From positions 37,647,501-37,711,500 of the forward strand of contig NC_092526.1 of NCBI RefSeq assembly GCF_037038585.1: a DNA stretch of 64,000 nt, given 5' to 3'. The stretch comes from Patagioenas fasciata. Lineage: Eukaryota; Chordata; Aves; Columbiformes; Columbidae. Made by a program: the position numbers and the translations under genes. Shown one piece after another: positions 25,035 through 38,301 of the stretch (position 1 is the first letter of the stretch; the number at the start of each line of letters is the position of its first letter). The notes below the pieces were generated by a model that was given only the letters and a program-made list of their open reading frames with translations, searched no databases and was not told the DNA's origin.

Positions 25035-26319
25035 CTGGTCCTTAACAAAAAAAAAGGGTGATTTTTTAAAATGTCATTCTGGCACCCTCCTTACATTTGC
25101 TAAACCTTCTAACTCCTGCATCCAGACAGCAAACCCGTGACATGGCAGAGCACTGGTAACCCTGCTGTGTGATGCAAAAAAGCCATCAACCCTCCAGGCT
25201 CTGGAGACCCACCTGTTCAGAATGAGCCTCTGCGAATGGTGTCACCTGGTGTCACCCAGTGAGCGGGAGCACTGTTGCAGAGGCAGCCAAGGGCCTTGGA
25301 CTCTGAGCTGAAATCATCAGCATCATCGGGCCATTTCAGTGGGACCACTCTACCATGGCCCTACGGTATCTGTGCTAAGTGGGGTCAGCAAAAACACAAG
25401 GGGTTTGCATTGCACGGTCACAAAAGGCACACGTTTCCATCACGTTTAGCTGGATCCTGAACCCTGTCAGTGAGAAGTCACCACAGGTCCCGCTCCCTCC
25501 CACACTGGCCAGACAGGCTGAGAGTTCACCACCGCCTCCTCCTCCTTCTCCTCCTCACTAGCAGGAAGGAGGGGGAGAGGTCTCTGTCTCTAATGCTATT
25601 GTTTCCAGTATCACCAGCTGGCCCCCAATTTGTCATCATGCCAACAGGAAACAAGGTGCAAAACCAGATCTGACTCCTACGCATGGGATATTGGTGAGCC
25701 GGCGGGACGCGGGAGACCCTGGGAGAGTTCCTTTGGGGCCATCACCTTCTGCAGAGCCTGGACTTGGCCTGTTCCCCCGGGGAGAGGCTCTGGAGCACAG
25801 GGAAGCAGAGCCAGGGAGCCAGCTGAGCTGTCACAGCTCTGTGGATGGGCAGCAGAGAGATGTGAGTAACCTTGAGCTGTTAACTCATGTGCTGGTCTAA
25901 CACCATCACAGCTAACCCATTCACTGATGTTTCATTTCGGAAAAATGACCTGGGCTTGATGGGAATTATGAACCATAGGGCGGATGCTGGATGGAATTAA
26001 AAACCAGTAGAAGTTCATTTGAAGACAAGTTGAGCTGCAGTGTCATGTTACCCAGACTGAATTATTTCCTGTACGTTAGAAATGTTGCTTCTGGCTACCC
26101 ATGCCACAAACGTATGAGCAAGCAAATGCCTTCCTTAACATCTCATCTTTGACTTCCCCCCTCTGCAAAATTAAAGCTTGACTCCACCAGTGTTACAGGA
26201 GATGCAGTCACTTCCCCTCACATCCCAGCAAAGAACCCCCCCAAACCATTCTGCAGTGCTCCAAACATCTTCCTATTTTCTAGGCATTTTACCAACCTCA
26301 AGATGAACTGCATTGTTTC

Positions 26320-26400
26320 TAAAATGTTTACGAATAAGCTAATTATGCATACTTTTCAAAGCACTTACTAATTAGCTGTCCATGATTGCTGCCTTGTCTA
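26320..26400. promoter_or_regulatory. Candidate homeodomain-type element in intron 2
   Basis: AGCTAATTA (26337-26345) and TAATTAGCT (26369-26377) form a perfect 9-bp inverted pair 23 bp apart, with a POU-like TTATGCAT between them. Confidence 0.3.
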
Positions 26401-28999
26401 CTCTTAACCTTCACTGATGAGGACAGCTTCTTGCAATATTATGCTCTTGTTTGAAGGAGATGGTCAAGAGACCAAGGCCAACTACCGCAGCTCCCCCAGC
26501 CACCTGAGCAAGGGACTTGGGCCAGCGTCTCTGCTGCTCTCTAGGAAGGACGCAGAGCTGGTTTGTTCCAGTGCCCAGCCTCCTGTGAGCATAGAAGATG
26601 GCCATGCTCCACAAGAAGCATTCACTGACCCTTTGTAGTGTGGCCCAGGAACAGCAGTGTGTCATTGCCCATGTCCCCTGTAAGAGGGCTGCTGAGCATG
26701 TGGGGGTCTTTCCTTGCCAAACCTTGGTCCCCTCTGCCCCTCAGGCTGGGAGAAGGGGCACCTCCTGCCATGGCTGCCCAGTACCCAGCATATATAAAGA
26801 TGCTGAACTTTTTTCAATTCTTGTGGCACCACGGTGGTACTTACGAGGTCACAGTGACAACCTCATAAATTTCCTCATTACACTGGTCCCAGTTCCCATT
26901 TCTGGAAACCCCCCAGGTTTGACATGGGGGGCCAAAGTCAGGAGGAAGAGCCTGACTGTGCAGCTCGGGGCTGTCTTTAATCTGCCATCCCTTGCCTGTT
27001 TTTAAAGCCCTGGGTCCCTGTCTCCAGCATTTGGCATGTGCCACCAGAGGGGGCTGCAAGCCACAGCAGCAGGCCCCCAAATCCTCCCCAGGCAGGGATC
27101 TCACCCATCACAACCCAGTTGCAGCATGCGTTGGAAAGGGCTACAGAAAACCCCCCTGGGACAGTCTGATTATCAGTCGGGTTGTGCTGTGTTGTTGATT
27201 TTGTTTTGTTTTGGTTTTTAAACAACGTTCCTCTGGTGCAGATGTTATGACTCAGCTGAAAGGTCTTTTGCTTGCAGGGGGGGCACAAGCCCATCTGCCG
27301 CGGTCTGGAGGGAGCGTGCATCTGCCGTGTGTGCACAGCAATGTCCTGGCACTCAACAGCAGCTCTGCCCAGCCTGCCGGAACCATACGGCAGAGTCAGT
27401 GGCCAACCTGGAGAGGAAGATTTTAACGGTCCAAAGCGAGACCTAGCAGCGGGAGGGAGGCACGAATGGAAAAGGTGGTTACAAATGCAGTGATTCACCC
27501 AGAGCTGAGGTTTCTGACTTGGATTTTCCAAGCAAGCAGTGCAGACAGAACAGTGAAATGGCAATTAGGAAGGAGCGGGCAGCTCAGCGACGTGACCACA
27601 CGAGCTGGGGCATTGCCACCCCTGTTGCACACCTATTGCAAACGGTTCAGGTCGCTCCTGGGATCACAAATCAACCCTGGCATGCACAAGGCACTGCCGT
27701 GCAGGGGAAGTGGACACATTTTGCCACAGCAGCAGCAGTGTGCTCTTTTCCACTGGCTGTCACTTCCCTCTCCAGAGAGCAGATACCCATGGCATGGGGC
27801 CATAGTGCCCGAGCAACAGCTGCGCTCGCAGCACGGAGAGTAAGAAACGGTGAGCAGACAGGCTATTTATTACAGTTATTTCCGAATAGTTTGGCAGGTC
27901 TTTTATCAGAACGTCAAACTTCCCTCTTGGCTGTGACGTTTTCACTGTGGCCCCACAGCTGCAGGACAGCGTGAACAACAGCCCAGGTCCCATTCTCCAA
28001 CAGGGATCCCTGCTGTGCTGCCACACAAGAGCCACAACCGCAGGAGGAGCCAATTTTCTTAACCTGAAGTGCCTTTCAGAGTAAGACAGAGCAATGCCCC
28101 TCGGAGCACAGATGAAGAGAGAGAAATATGTTCTGAGGCTTCAATTACACCAAATTATTCTTGGAGGGGGGGAGGGCATTTACTTCTTAATGCAGCTGGA
28201 CACAGCCAAATAATTAAAGCCCAGATGTGTCTCCAGAAAAACAAAGGCAACAATCAGCACTGAGCAGCCACCCCTGGCTGCCACCTGGGGATGGGGCAGC
28301 ATCCCCGGTTGATGCTCCTGTCCACCAGGCAGGGTCCGGCAGCCAGCCCCTTGCTGCTTGCGGTCTGCAAGAGGTTCTTCCTCCAAACCTGAAAGCTCAT
28401 GAAATTCATTCCTTCATATTGTAAATACATTTGACACTGTGCCTTCAAAAAGCAAATCATTTTGATTTCTTTTGATCTATGAAACACCTGTAACCAAAGC
28501 CAGAGATGCTGTCCATCCTCTCTCTAAAATTACAGATATCTGCAGTTTTTTCTGAGGTATTCACATGGAATTATTATAAACACAGGACCTTTCCGGCCAG
28601 CTGCCAGGCCAGGGGAAATCACTGACCTTTCCGCAGAGGTCCCCAGAGTGCCAGGAATGGTACAAAACACAGGAGGAAACGCCTCCTGTCCCAAAGGGAA
28701 ATCTAAAGCAGATACGAGGAAGGCCAGAAAGGACACAGTGAAACTAAGACGACTTTTGCAGATATTTTTGTAGGTCTTAGAATGGGTTTTAGGAATGTAA
28801 ATGTTATGCTTTATAAGGGAGAAACTTTAGCCTAATAAGGTAAAACAAGATGTAGAAGGAAGAAGCGACAGAGGAAGGGGTTACGGTGTTTAGCTCTGGT
28901 AGCTGGAAGCACAGAGTGGCCCTGCTCTGACAGCTGGCAACACCAGAGCAGGGGGAACCTTGTCTGCTCAGAGACAAAGTGCCACAAGGGGTTCATCAG

Positions 29000-29240
29000 C
29001 CTGTCACCTTCGTGCGAATGTGCTCTATATTAATGATTAGATGTCAAAAGAAGGGCTCTGCCCTGAGACTGTTTCTTTGATGCTGAACTCCTGTTCCTGT
29101 TAAGGTTCCTATCCGCAGTTGCAATGAGGCCTTTGTTTCTTCATAAAATACCCTCTAATGCTCAGCTGAGATTTATTACTAGATAGTCACCTATTCGCAC
29201 TGCTTAATGCCTAAGCATTACACAGTGTTAATACCTGCAT
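29000..29240. promoter_or_regulatory. Candidate cis-regulatory block in intron 2
   Basis: It contains ATTAATGATTAG, a SOX-like CTTTGTTTC, the palindromic E-box CTCAGCTGAG (29161-29170) and the inverted repeat TAATGC-CTAA-GCATTA (29205-29220). The regulatory role is inferred from motif density only. Confidence 0.25.
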
Positions 29241-31280
29241 TCTTCTGGTAGGTCACTTACAAAAAATAAATCGTCCTCCTGTCTTCATCTGTTTGGTTTT
29301 CCCTTCTATCAACCACTGTCCACGAAGTTCTTTCAAAGCTACTCCTTTGCAGGCTCCCAAAATGAGTTTCTCTCCCAGCTCACACCTCTGTGGGCAGCAG
29401 AAGCCCAAGTGCCCTGTGGATGAACCCTGTTTCTCTTGCACACAGGTGCCAGCTGCGGGGATACAGGTGCAGGCAAACTTCACTTTCAGGAGAGGTTTGA
29501 TGTTAATACCTGGTTTCTAGAGAGCAATGTTGCCGCAGGAACTGAACTGAATCAGAGACCCTGACAAACACTCCACCATTCATGTCCCACACGGGGGACC
29601 AAACGCCACCAACTCAAACCTTTCTGCTTTAACGAAAGGCTTCCTGCGTTCACATACAAACAGAAAGGGAAAGGGTGAGACCACACAGCAGCCTCTCAGA
29701 AGATCTGCCGTGATAAGGTAGAAAGCAGCAAGGGGACAACATCTCCAGCGCCCAGGTAGCCCCTCCACCACACACCACCTGCAGCTCGGGACCAGGTTCT
29801 GCTCTCTCACAGGCAGCAAAACATAGCAGAGGTTGTCCAGGGTGCTCAGAGCCAAAACTGACAGCTTCCTACACATGGGGGAAAAAGCCAGGTTGCCCAT
29901 GGGAGTTTCTGGCTCTCTGACCAACCTGGCTTTGCTTACCCAAGACCTTGGAGAGGCAGAATCTGGAGTCCCTCCTGCCCAGCACACAACATTCCCCTGC
30001 CCAGTACATGTTGCACACTCCACACACTGCAAATATAGGCCTATAAAGCTTTTATTATGGTGAATTTGGGGCAACCGCATTAGCTATGAGAAGGCTATAC
30101 AATTCAGCTTGTACAAGCAATAACAAAATCTGATAACAACCATCATTCTCGCATGCACTGCCAAGGCGTTGTTGTGTTCATTTGTGCCCGCATCAAACTC
30201 CTGCAAAGTGTGAAACGCCTTGCACACATAGTGACTTCAGGGAGAGTTCATGGTGCTCAAAGCCTTATTAGCCCAGGCTTTATCTGTAGGGCATGATGAG
30301 ATGCCCAGTGACATCAGTCAGTACACCTGCATTACAGTTTTAGAGAAGCCACGCTGATTTATGGTAGCTAAGAACCCAGCTCTACGCTTCATAACCTTCA
30401 GTACCTCATCAAACCCATGCTGAATTCTTTGTTCTCCACAGAACTGACTCTACAGTCCCATAAATGCTTCCACCGTCCCTCTGTCCTTTATGCAAAGAGT
30501 TCTCCTCTCCATATATAACCCCCTTTTAATCAACAGGACCAGTGTGTCTGGCAAGACTGCTGTGTCAGGCCCATTTTAGGAGACCCCAAGCTCCTAAACA
30601 GCTCAGGTATCCCTGTAGCTGCCTGTGGATTCCAGATTAAATACACAGGTTTATATGTCTGCTGAGACCATGTTATTAACTCAGCCTTTTATAGTGCCCT
30701 TTGATGCCGTTAATTATTCTTTACTAGCTGTTAATTGTTTTCCCCGGACATCTAGTTTCCAAGCCCCTTCTTAGAAGCAAAGGGGGAAAAGGCAAACAGA
30801 ACCAAACCCCCAGTTTACGAAATGCAGCAGAATAAGAGTCAGATCCAGCCCAAACAGCCTGGGTCTCCAGCCCTAGGGCTCTCTGTGCCATACTTCTGCC
30901 TAGTTACATGCCAGGAAATTGCTCTGCTCTCCCATCACGGCTTAAAAGGACACTGAGGCCACTTTGACACTGAGAAAAACAAGCTGCCTTGTAACCAAAG
31001 TCAAACTCAGGCTGAAAACCTGTTAGCTTTTGCATTCAGGTGATTTTGGGCTGAGTTAAGAACCACCAGTTCAATGCAGAGTAGGCTCATCCTATGTACC
31101 CAAAGCAGCATCTTATAACCACACAGTTGGTAGAGCCACACTTGCCACCGAAAGGCAATGAGATGAAGCGTTATGGGGGCTCAGGATGATGCTTGTATTC
31201 ACATACAAGGAAGCATGAGGCCCATACCGCTAGGCAAAGTGGGAAGAGACTGTACTAGAGAGGAAGAGGAAGGCTCTTAC

Positions 31281-31458
31281 TTGCAGTCGTGCTTTTCGAT
31301 TTCAAAGTGAGGGTTGAAGTTGAGGATGATCTTCTGGTTGGATTCAGGGGCGTAGATGACCCACTCGCAGTTCTGGTGGGAGGGGTAGTCATTGGGGTAC
31401 CCCGGGGAGGTGATGTACCCGGCATCCTTGGAGTTCAGGCGGCCCCCACACGGCTGAG
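31281..31458 (-). CDS. NRP2: NRP2 coding exon 2: first half of CUB1 (a1)
   Basis: The exon completes codon 25, encodes residues 26-83 and gives two bases of codon 84. The acceptor is TCTCTGCAG|CTCAG after a good pyrimidine tract; the donor is TGCAA|GTAAGA. It holds the first three of four CUB1 cysteines (C28 in QPCGG, C55 in HQNCEW, C83 in KHDCK) and the motifs DAGYITSPGYPNDYPSH and LNFNPHFEIEKHDC. CUB1, with CUB2, forms the semaphorin-binding region. Against mammalian NRP2 recalled from memory, the linker before C28 is QPC instead of QPDPPC; a longer exon 1 compensates, so C28 keeps the same number. Intron 1 (10186 bp) lies upstream and intron 2 (15820 bp) downstream. Confidence 0.97.
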
Positions 31459-31904
31459 CTGCAGAGACACAGAAGGGAACAAGGCATTGAAAGGGGTTCT
31501 GAGCATTGCTGTGCACAGCCGGTCCCTCCGGGCCACTGCCAGTGGAGGTCTGATAAAGGCCATTCTCCAGGCCACTGACATCAGTTCGGTACTCTAATAT
31601 TTCATATTAACCTCTGGGCAAGGACAATTATTCTACACAACAAACGTCTTTTTCCCCCTCCACCTCCTGCCACACTTACATACCACATTTCACACAGACT
31701 AGAAAAGAGAAATAAATGCTCTTGCCGAGGCAATTACAGAGCCATAAAGCAAGAGACAGATTGATATCAGATCATCTGGAGCCACCTTGTTTTATCTCTT
31801 CTTTTGCCTCCTTTACAAGCTGCTCTGTGGCAGCCTCAGGAGACGCCGAAATTTCGACTTGGATGACCCTTGATACAGCTGCAGAAGCACAGAAAACTTT
31901 GCTG

Positions 31905-32000
31905 TTCCCAAGGAGGGAAACGGAGGCATGACAAGGCTGATGGTGAGCCCAGTCTCACCCATTTGGCCAGTGGCAGAGCTGGGGACGGTGTCACCAGGAC
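31905..32000 (-). mobile_element. Possible MIR-like fragment
   Basis: AGGGAAACGGAGGCATGACA, then GGCCAGTGGCAGAGCTGGGG, in the order and spacing of the reverse-complement MIR core (GGAAACTGAGGCACAGAG, then AGTGGCAGAGCCGGG). Confidence 0.4.
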
Positions 32001-35000
32001 AGCCCTTCTCTGGCTGTGCTCTCCCTCCCCAACCCGCCTGCCCCACCACCCCATCACATCCCAAACTCTTTCAAGCTAAGGCTTGGAACTGCAGACGGGG
32101 ATAATCAGCGGTGGTGGTTTTGTGGGGCTAACCCGCAAAGGGCTGGCAGCGGCTGCGTGGTGAGCGGAGGAAGCACTCTCAACTCCGGGTTAGAGCAGGC
32201 CCTGGAGGGTGATTTCATCTTCAAAAAAAACATTTAATCTCATGAACGCTGCAAATCAAATTTATTATTGCATTACTTGCTGGGAGGAAAATCTGCATCA
32301 CAGGGTCAATTGATAACGAGCTACGAACCCCAGCAAAGTCCCTTTCTCCACAGGGCCTCTATTGTGTGCCTCTGGCTGTCCCCCACCCTTGCCACCACCA
32401 CAGCTTCCCCCAGAAGACATCACTGCTTCCTCACACACAGCAAAACGGCCAAAACCCAGCCATAGGGTCCATCAGGTCCCAGGGGTGTCCCCTGCCAGGC
32501 TACCACAAGTCTGCTGGCTCTTGGTGGGACATCCCAGCCCGCGGCTCACGCTGCCCTCCCCTCGCCAGCAGCAGGAGCCAGGCGGGACCCCTCGGCAGCA
32601 ACGCTTTCTGGAACAAACACTTTGAATAAACAACCTGCTGCCTGCACGCTGCCCGCAGAAAATACACGTGCCTTGTATGGGACAAGAGCAACAGCAGGGC
32701 CCGTCGTGGCGGAGCGAGGCTTCCTTTGCCATGAGAAAGCACTGTCTCAGTTTCCCCCGTATTTTTCATGGCCTCTAACGTATTCATTCTTCAAAATAAC
32801 TTTCCTCTCACACACCCAAAGGCATCTCTGCAGCCTTCCCTTTCTTCTTAAAATAATCCTGTAAGTATCCTGAAAAATACGAGTGGAAAAATCGCAACGC
32901 CGCCACAGAAGAGCTGAGAATACCAAAAAACATCTGGTTTTGTTCCACAGGAGAGCTTGCTCAACACACAAACATTTACAAACCTACGTTCTTGCACAAA
33001 TCTCTTCTCTCAGCAAGGCATGTTTGCCCACACACGTGTCTATGTGGGTTTTGGAGGAGAGAGAAAGAAAGAGACATTCACGTGGAAGGAAGAAATTCAC
33101 TGACTTGTTGACATCAATGTACAAATAGACGTGTAATTCACACTTCACTCATGTACACACTTTCACACCTTCTCATAAAAATTCACACCTCGTTTGCACA
33201 CATGTCCACCCCCTCCAACAAAGAGAAATATTCAAGCTGCAGATTATTTTTCTTGGAAAGGGCAAAGTCTCGAAGCAATGAAAATACAGTCAATCCTTCC
33301 ACACCTCGTCATTCCCTCCCTGTCTCTCCAGCTTTCACACACATGCTACCCGCTAGGCTGATACCACCAACATCACCCACCACTCAGAAGTTGCTAGCCC
33401 CTTACTCACACCAGATACTACAAATAGTCTGTGAGCCATTGCAACTCAACCAGTTGGAGGGGAACTGCGATGTGAACAGAGGTGTTAGGCTCCAGCTTGC
33501 TCCAGCTCTTCCCTGACAAACGAACTTGGGAGCACGAACCCAGCTTTACCCTGATCTTAAAACTTCTCCCTTGCCCTGCGAGGCCATTGAGACAGAGCTA
33601 AGGGAATCCTTGGGCTTGATCCTGATTTCAGGTGAGGACAGCCTGCTTCAGTTCTCTGCGGCTGTGGTCTCTGGAGCAAAATTGGACATGCGGGCAAAAC
33701 CCCTGAGCAGCCAGGAGCACCAGCCACATCCCTCCGGTGTCCAGATACCACTAGGAAATCTCCCCCATCTTTCTGCAGCAGAGGAAGCCTTCCACCTGTA
33801 GGAAACCTTATCTGTGTCCGTCAGAGGAACAGATTTTGTCCTCTCTTTCTTTCCTTCCCAAGAAGGTCAAGAGAAATGAAGGGGACTACTTCTGTACAGT
33901 GCTGCCTTGTCCATGCACAGCACCAGGCCACATGGTGGGCAATAGCATAGCAGGGAAACAGGGGTTTCTTAGAGTTATCTGAAGCAGTAAAAGGACTTTA
34001 ATATCTTCGTAATTGTTCTGTTGGGCTTTTTCTTTATCGATTCACTGGTACCTAGCAGATAAACTTCTGCAACAACAACAAAAATCTATCACTGTGCCCA
34101 CTGACAGGCAAAGTGTTTGCTTCAGCAGACATGCCAAGCACTGGCTTTTTGTATAAAATCAGGCATGTTTTGTACACAGTAGGGGGTCAAGCTGCTACAT
34201 AAATGTGTCCTTTCAAACTGATGCATCGAATTTTTGAAAAAAAGAAAAAAGGTGAGTGGCATGGCTACTGCATAGGCTGCATGCTTTGGAAGCAAGACAC
34301 GCTCCGCAGCCAATGGGCTCTGGCAGCTTTTGCCAGCCCTGAATTCACTTAATAAAATGAAAATTGAATTCTGAAGTATAAGCCAAGTCTGCCAGGTGTG
34401 TGGGACATCCCGTTGCTCAGTAAGCAAAACGCAGGCATCGGAAGCAAACTGCTGGGGCCTCTGCCAGGCTGCACGGTGCAGGGGCCAGCGGAGCGGGTGC
34501 CCAAGGCGAGGACACAGGAGAGCAGCCGGGCTTCTCAGCGGAGGCTACGGAGGTCGGTGGTGTTGAAGCACGCTGTGTTCAGGATGGGAAATCGCCAGAT
34601 TCCCATGGAGATGGGTCTCAGCAGATGAGCTCCTCACCCTTTGCGAGGGGCAGAGTCCGTTTTCCCTGCCCTGACCTGCTGGAGACATCCAGGCTGATGA
34701 AGCCTCCCTCTCTCAGGCTGCAATGAGCAGTCATCTCTTGGGGAGGGCCTGAAAATAACAGCCAGCCAGGAATCTCACCCACACTTGGGGTTTTTCAGCT
34801 CTGCAGCTCATCAGCACATGCTGAAGCCTTCAGCCGGGAGCAGAGCATTCTCCTACTTGAATTTCCTGCCGATTAAACCCCTCTGGATTTCCCTCACCCC
34901 AGGGGAGCAGGGCTCACTGTTATTGTTGGATCTTCAACACAGAAACTAAAGCCAACTCTGCCTGTAACAAAAATAATCATCACCAGAGAGGCCCGTTTCA

Positions 35001-36600
35001 CAACAAACACACATACTACAGCCTCTCAGCGCTTGTAGCACGGGCAGAAAACGATCGTGTGTTTTGGTCTGCTGGGTTCAGTTTACTTTGGGGATGTAAT
35101 TCAGGGATGTATACAAAAATCTAAGGCATTCTCTTCGCACAACCCACTGCTCTCAGAGCTGCTGAGCTTGGCACAAGCCCTTGTGCAGTAAACCCTGTGC
35201 TTCAGCCCCGTTAGAGTCACAGAGCTCTCCAAGAAGCAAAGTTTTTCAAGGTCCACGTGCATCCAAGCACTTTGTCAAACATGGGTACGGAGGGGACGAA
35301 CAGATCTCTTGTGCTGAGGATGCATCACCATTAACATTCATCCTGCCTTACTCCCTGGGCTCTCATGGATGGGCTCTCACCCCAAACAGTATGGCAAGAA
35401 CACAAATGTGAACCCTTGGATTTAATGGATACATCTTAACCACTGGCTGAGGAGAGAGACATAGTGCAGAGGAAGCTAATAAGATTAGATATTTTATCCC
35501 CAGTAGCACAGATCATTTTAGCAGAAGCATGTTTGCTTTGGATTGCAAGATAAAACTTCAAAGGCTTCCTGAGCAAATTAATAGACAAACACACCCAAAC
35601 AACACAACGCACTTAACAGGCACATTTCACCCCTGAGTGGTACCCACACACTCATCTTGGGATTTCACACAACCAGGGAAAGCCCCCTGAACATTTTGAG
35701 GGCCTTTACCAGTTTAACCAAAATTTGACTTAAAAATAGAGGCACAGCAAAGCAGAATTTAGAGACTGCATTTGCGATCTGAACTAGGATTTTGTTTGAT
35801 TCAAAGTGTCATGAGACAGGCTCATAAAAACACTGCCTGGGCTTAAGCAAGAAAGGAACGCGCCAATCCATCAGCTGAGGAATGCAGCCGTTTGACCACT
35901 TCCTAAGGCAACTGGGGAGGGATGCAATATATTCACTTTATAGTGCTGGACAGTAGTGAGAGGGGAATGCCGGGAAGCTCAGCAAATGGAACATTTGAGC
36001 TGTGAGTCTTTGCAAAAAGAGATCGTTTTAAATTACTTTTAAATAAGAAGGGAGTCTTGGAGGAGGAAGAGAGAGGAGAGGATTTGGAGACTTCTGATAC
36101 TTGCACTTTCTTTGTCATGGTAATGCACAGAAGAATTAAGTGAAAACCTGAAATAGAGACCTACTCAAGCCTCACTGCAGAAAATGAGAGGGCTAATTCC
36201 TGCATGCAAATCCAGGTAATTTGCTTTGAAACCACTGGAGCTCAGCTGATTTCCACCCCTGCAGTTCTGGATAGCCATCTTCCAGGGGCTGGCATCACTT
36301 TGTACCACTTGACTCAGTGGCAACCTTGACATTTAAATGTTGGGGTTTTGGTGGTTCTACCCCCTCCCAACTTGTATATTTGATGAGATTTTATATCCTA
36401 GTTTTACATGGTGTCACCTCCACTAGCTTTGTTATTTGTCATCTTATATCACAGGCAAATGTAATTTCAAAAGAGCAACTGGCTTAATAGTGTTAGTCTT
36501 TTTATAGATACGCGCGTACACAATTCTCCTGGCTTGCCTGCAAATGTAATCGGTAGGTCTGGGATTACAACTCCTGGCTACTCCGGTTATGATTTGAGAG

Positions 36601-36630
36601 ACTGCGCGAGCGTGCGTGTGCACGTGCGAG
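36601..36630. repeat. Alternating purine-pyrimidine tract
   Basis: A GCGCGAGCGTGCGTGTGCAC-type stretch in intron 1, a pattern that favours Z-DNA. Confidence 0.6.
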
Positions 36631-36809
36631 GGAGGAGGGTATTTGCATACTGAACTCGCAGGAATCACACCTGCTTCTCCTGCCTCCGTGTTAGGCTCCC
36701 GAGGGTTTGAAGCCTCGCAGAAACACACTGTCATCTCCCAGGAATAGGTGGCAGCTTCAGGAGACCTCCAAGCTGCAGATCGGGCGGTTTCGGAGGAAAC
36801 CTCCCTGGT

Positions 36810-36925
36810 GCTGCAGCCAGGGAAACAGAGACTCAGGGAAGCTTGATGGCTCAGAGCAGAGGCAGAAATAAAGCTGAGGCTTCCTGCATGACAGCCTGCT
36901 GCCCTACCTATAGACTACACTGGGG
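36810..36925 (-). mobile_element. Possible MIR-like fragment
   Basis: GGGAAACAGAGACTCAGGGA, then GGCTCAGAGCAGAGGCAGAA, then GCCTGCTGCCCTACCTATAG and ACTACACTG keep the order of the reverse-complement MIR core through its 5' end. Diverged and not certain. Confidence 0.4.
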
Positions 36926-38269
36926 ATGAAGCAACTTGCTGTAACACCCCCATAAAAGCTATCAGTAACAGGCTGGTTTGAGGGCCACGGAGAAAAAGCA
37001 AGAGAAATTTCTAATTCCGCACATTAAAGAAAGAGCCATGGATTCACCTAGGATTCCTCTCTAAAGAGCTTCAGGCTTGTTGAAAGGTGTTCAATGCCTC
37101 TGAAATACTAATTAGTATTGTTATTATGACAATTCCAAGAAGAAAAAAAAAGCCTATCTCATCTCTTATCTCTCCCTGCACCCTCCCAGCTTTCTCACAC
37201 CTTTTGAGCCCATCTGTCAGGGTCCGCTTTGAAACAGAATCCTGCCTTTCCCCACCGGGCAATGGCATTTATTGCTGCCTCTTCCCAAAGCGGCTGGCAG
37301 GGCGTCTCCAAATCCCGCAACACCCCCCCGGCTCAGGAGGAGGATGCAGGAGAGTGTGCACGGCAGGCAGCAAGGTGGTGAGCACTGCAGGTGCTCTGTG
37401 TGTAGGAGAAAAGGTAAAGGTTGGTTTGCTTGTGACGAGAGATGAGGAGTCAGGGAGATAGTAAGCGTGTGCGTCTGTGGCTACATACACGAGGTGTTGG
37501 GGATTTCCTCCCTCCTCTCCCCACAGGCAGCCCATAAAAAAGAGTCCAAAGGAGCCCTTCAACAAAACGTAAGCAGAGTGAAAGGACAATGTCCTTTCGG
37601 CTTCACTGTCTTCCTAGGAGGGATGTAGAGAAAGGCAGGCATCCGAGCCCCACACAGACAGCACTTCACAGCCAGGGGTGACCCATCACAACAGCTGGGG
37701 CAGATGCCTGGCCTTTGTCTCAAATGTACGGGGAGAAATCAGGGCAGGTTTCAAAGACCCGGAGCCCAGCACTTCATCTCTGGGGCCATTTTCTTTGACC
37801 CATCAAGTATGAAGAGAGGGGGAAAAGCATTCAGCCAGAAAGTCTCTGCAGCCATCCATCCCTGTGGGTAACACTCGGAGCTATTCTGCATGCCAACTCA
37901 CCACTTGTACCCCTTTCCCCAACCTGTTTGGGAAGCGGCTGCCTCACCAAGGCTGCAGTCAGGGCCCCGTCCCCCCAGCATCACCCTGGCTGTCCTCCCA
38001 CATGTGATCCGCAGGCATCACTTGCACACATAAAGGGTTACAGAGCCGAGTTGTGATTTCGAGTGTTTGGCCCTGTGCCTGCCGACCTCGTGCTGACAAA
38101 CCTCTCCTCCGTGTCTGCGCTTGTGTCTTTTAACTGTGCAGGCATCAAGCCTGGATCAGGATTCGGCCTTCTGAGATTGTGATTTGGCTCAGGCAGGGAG
38201 AGGCTGACCCTTTGATTCCGAGTATGATTAAAACCACGCTACTGTAGCGCTAAGCCGTGTGCAACACTG

Positions 38270-38301
38270 CTAGCAACAGCCCTGATTTATGTTGTTGCTA
38301 G
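38270..38301. promoter_or_regulatory. Inverted repeat with RFX-like half-sites, intron 1
   Basis: CTAGCAACA (38270-38278) and TGTTGCTAG (38293-38301) are perfect 9-bp arms around a 14-bp loop. GTTGCTAG resembles an RFX X-box half-site. Confidence 0.35.

Larger units (their letters stand above)
15461..31280 (-). other. NRP2: NRP2 intron 2 (15.8 kb)
   Basis: The largest complete intron here, splitting CUB1. No CR1, LTR or DNA-transposon copy is recognisable. It has AT-rich blocks that may be regulatory (about 17740-17960, 19000-19130, 26320-26400, 29000-29240, 30640-30780), a (CTTG)n run near 19118, an 18-bp tandem duplication at 24999-25034 and a short C-T-rich triplet tract near 25530-25558. 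No exon on either strand is supported. Confidence 0.88.

Noticed and set aside
26977..27564. Minus-strand open frame of 195 codons in intron 2
   Set aside because: Cysteine- and proline-rich but with no ordered motif, no homology I recognise and competing frames on the other strand.
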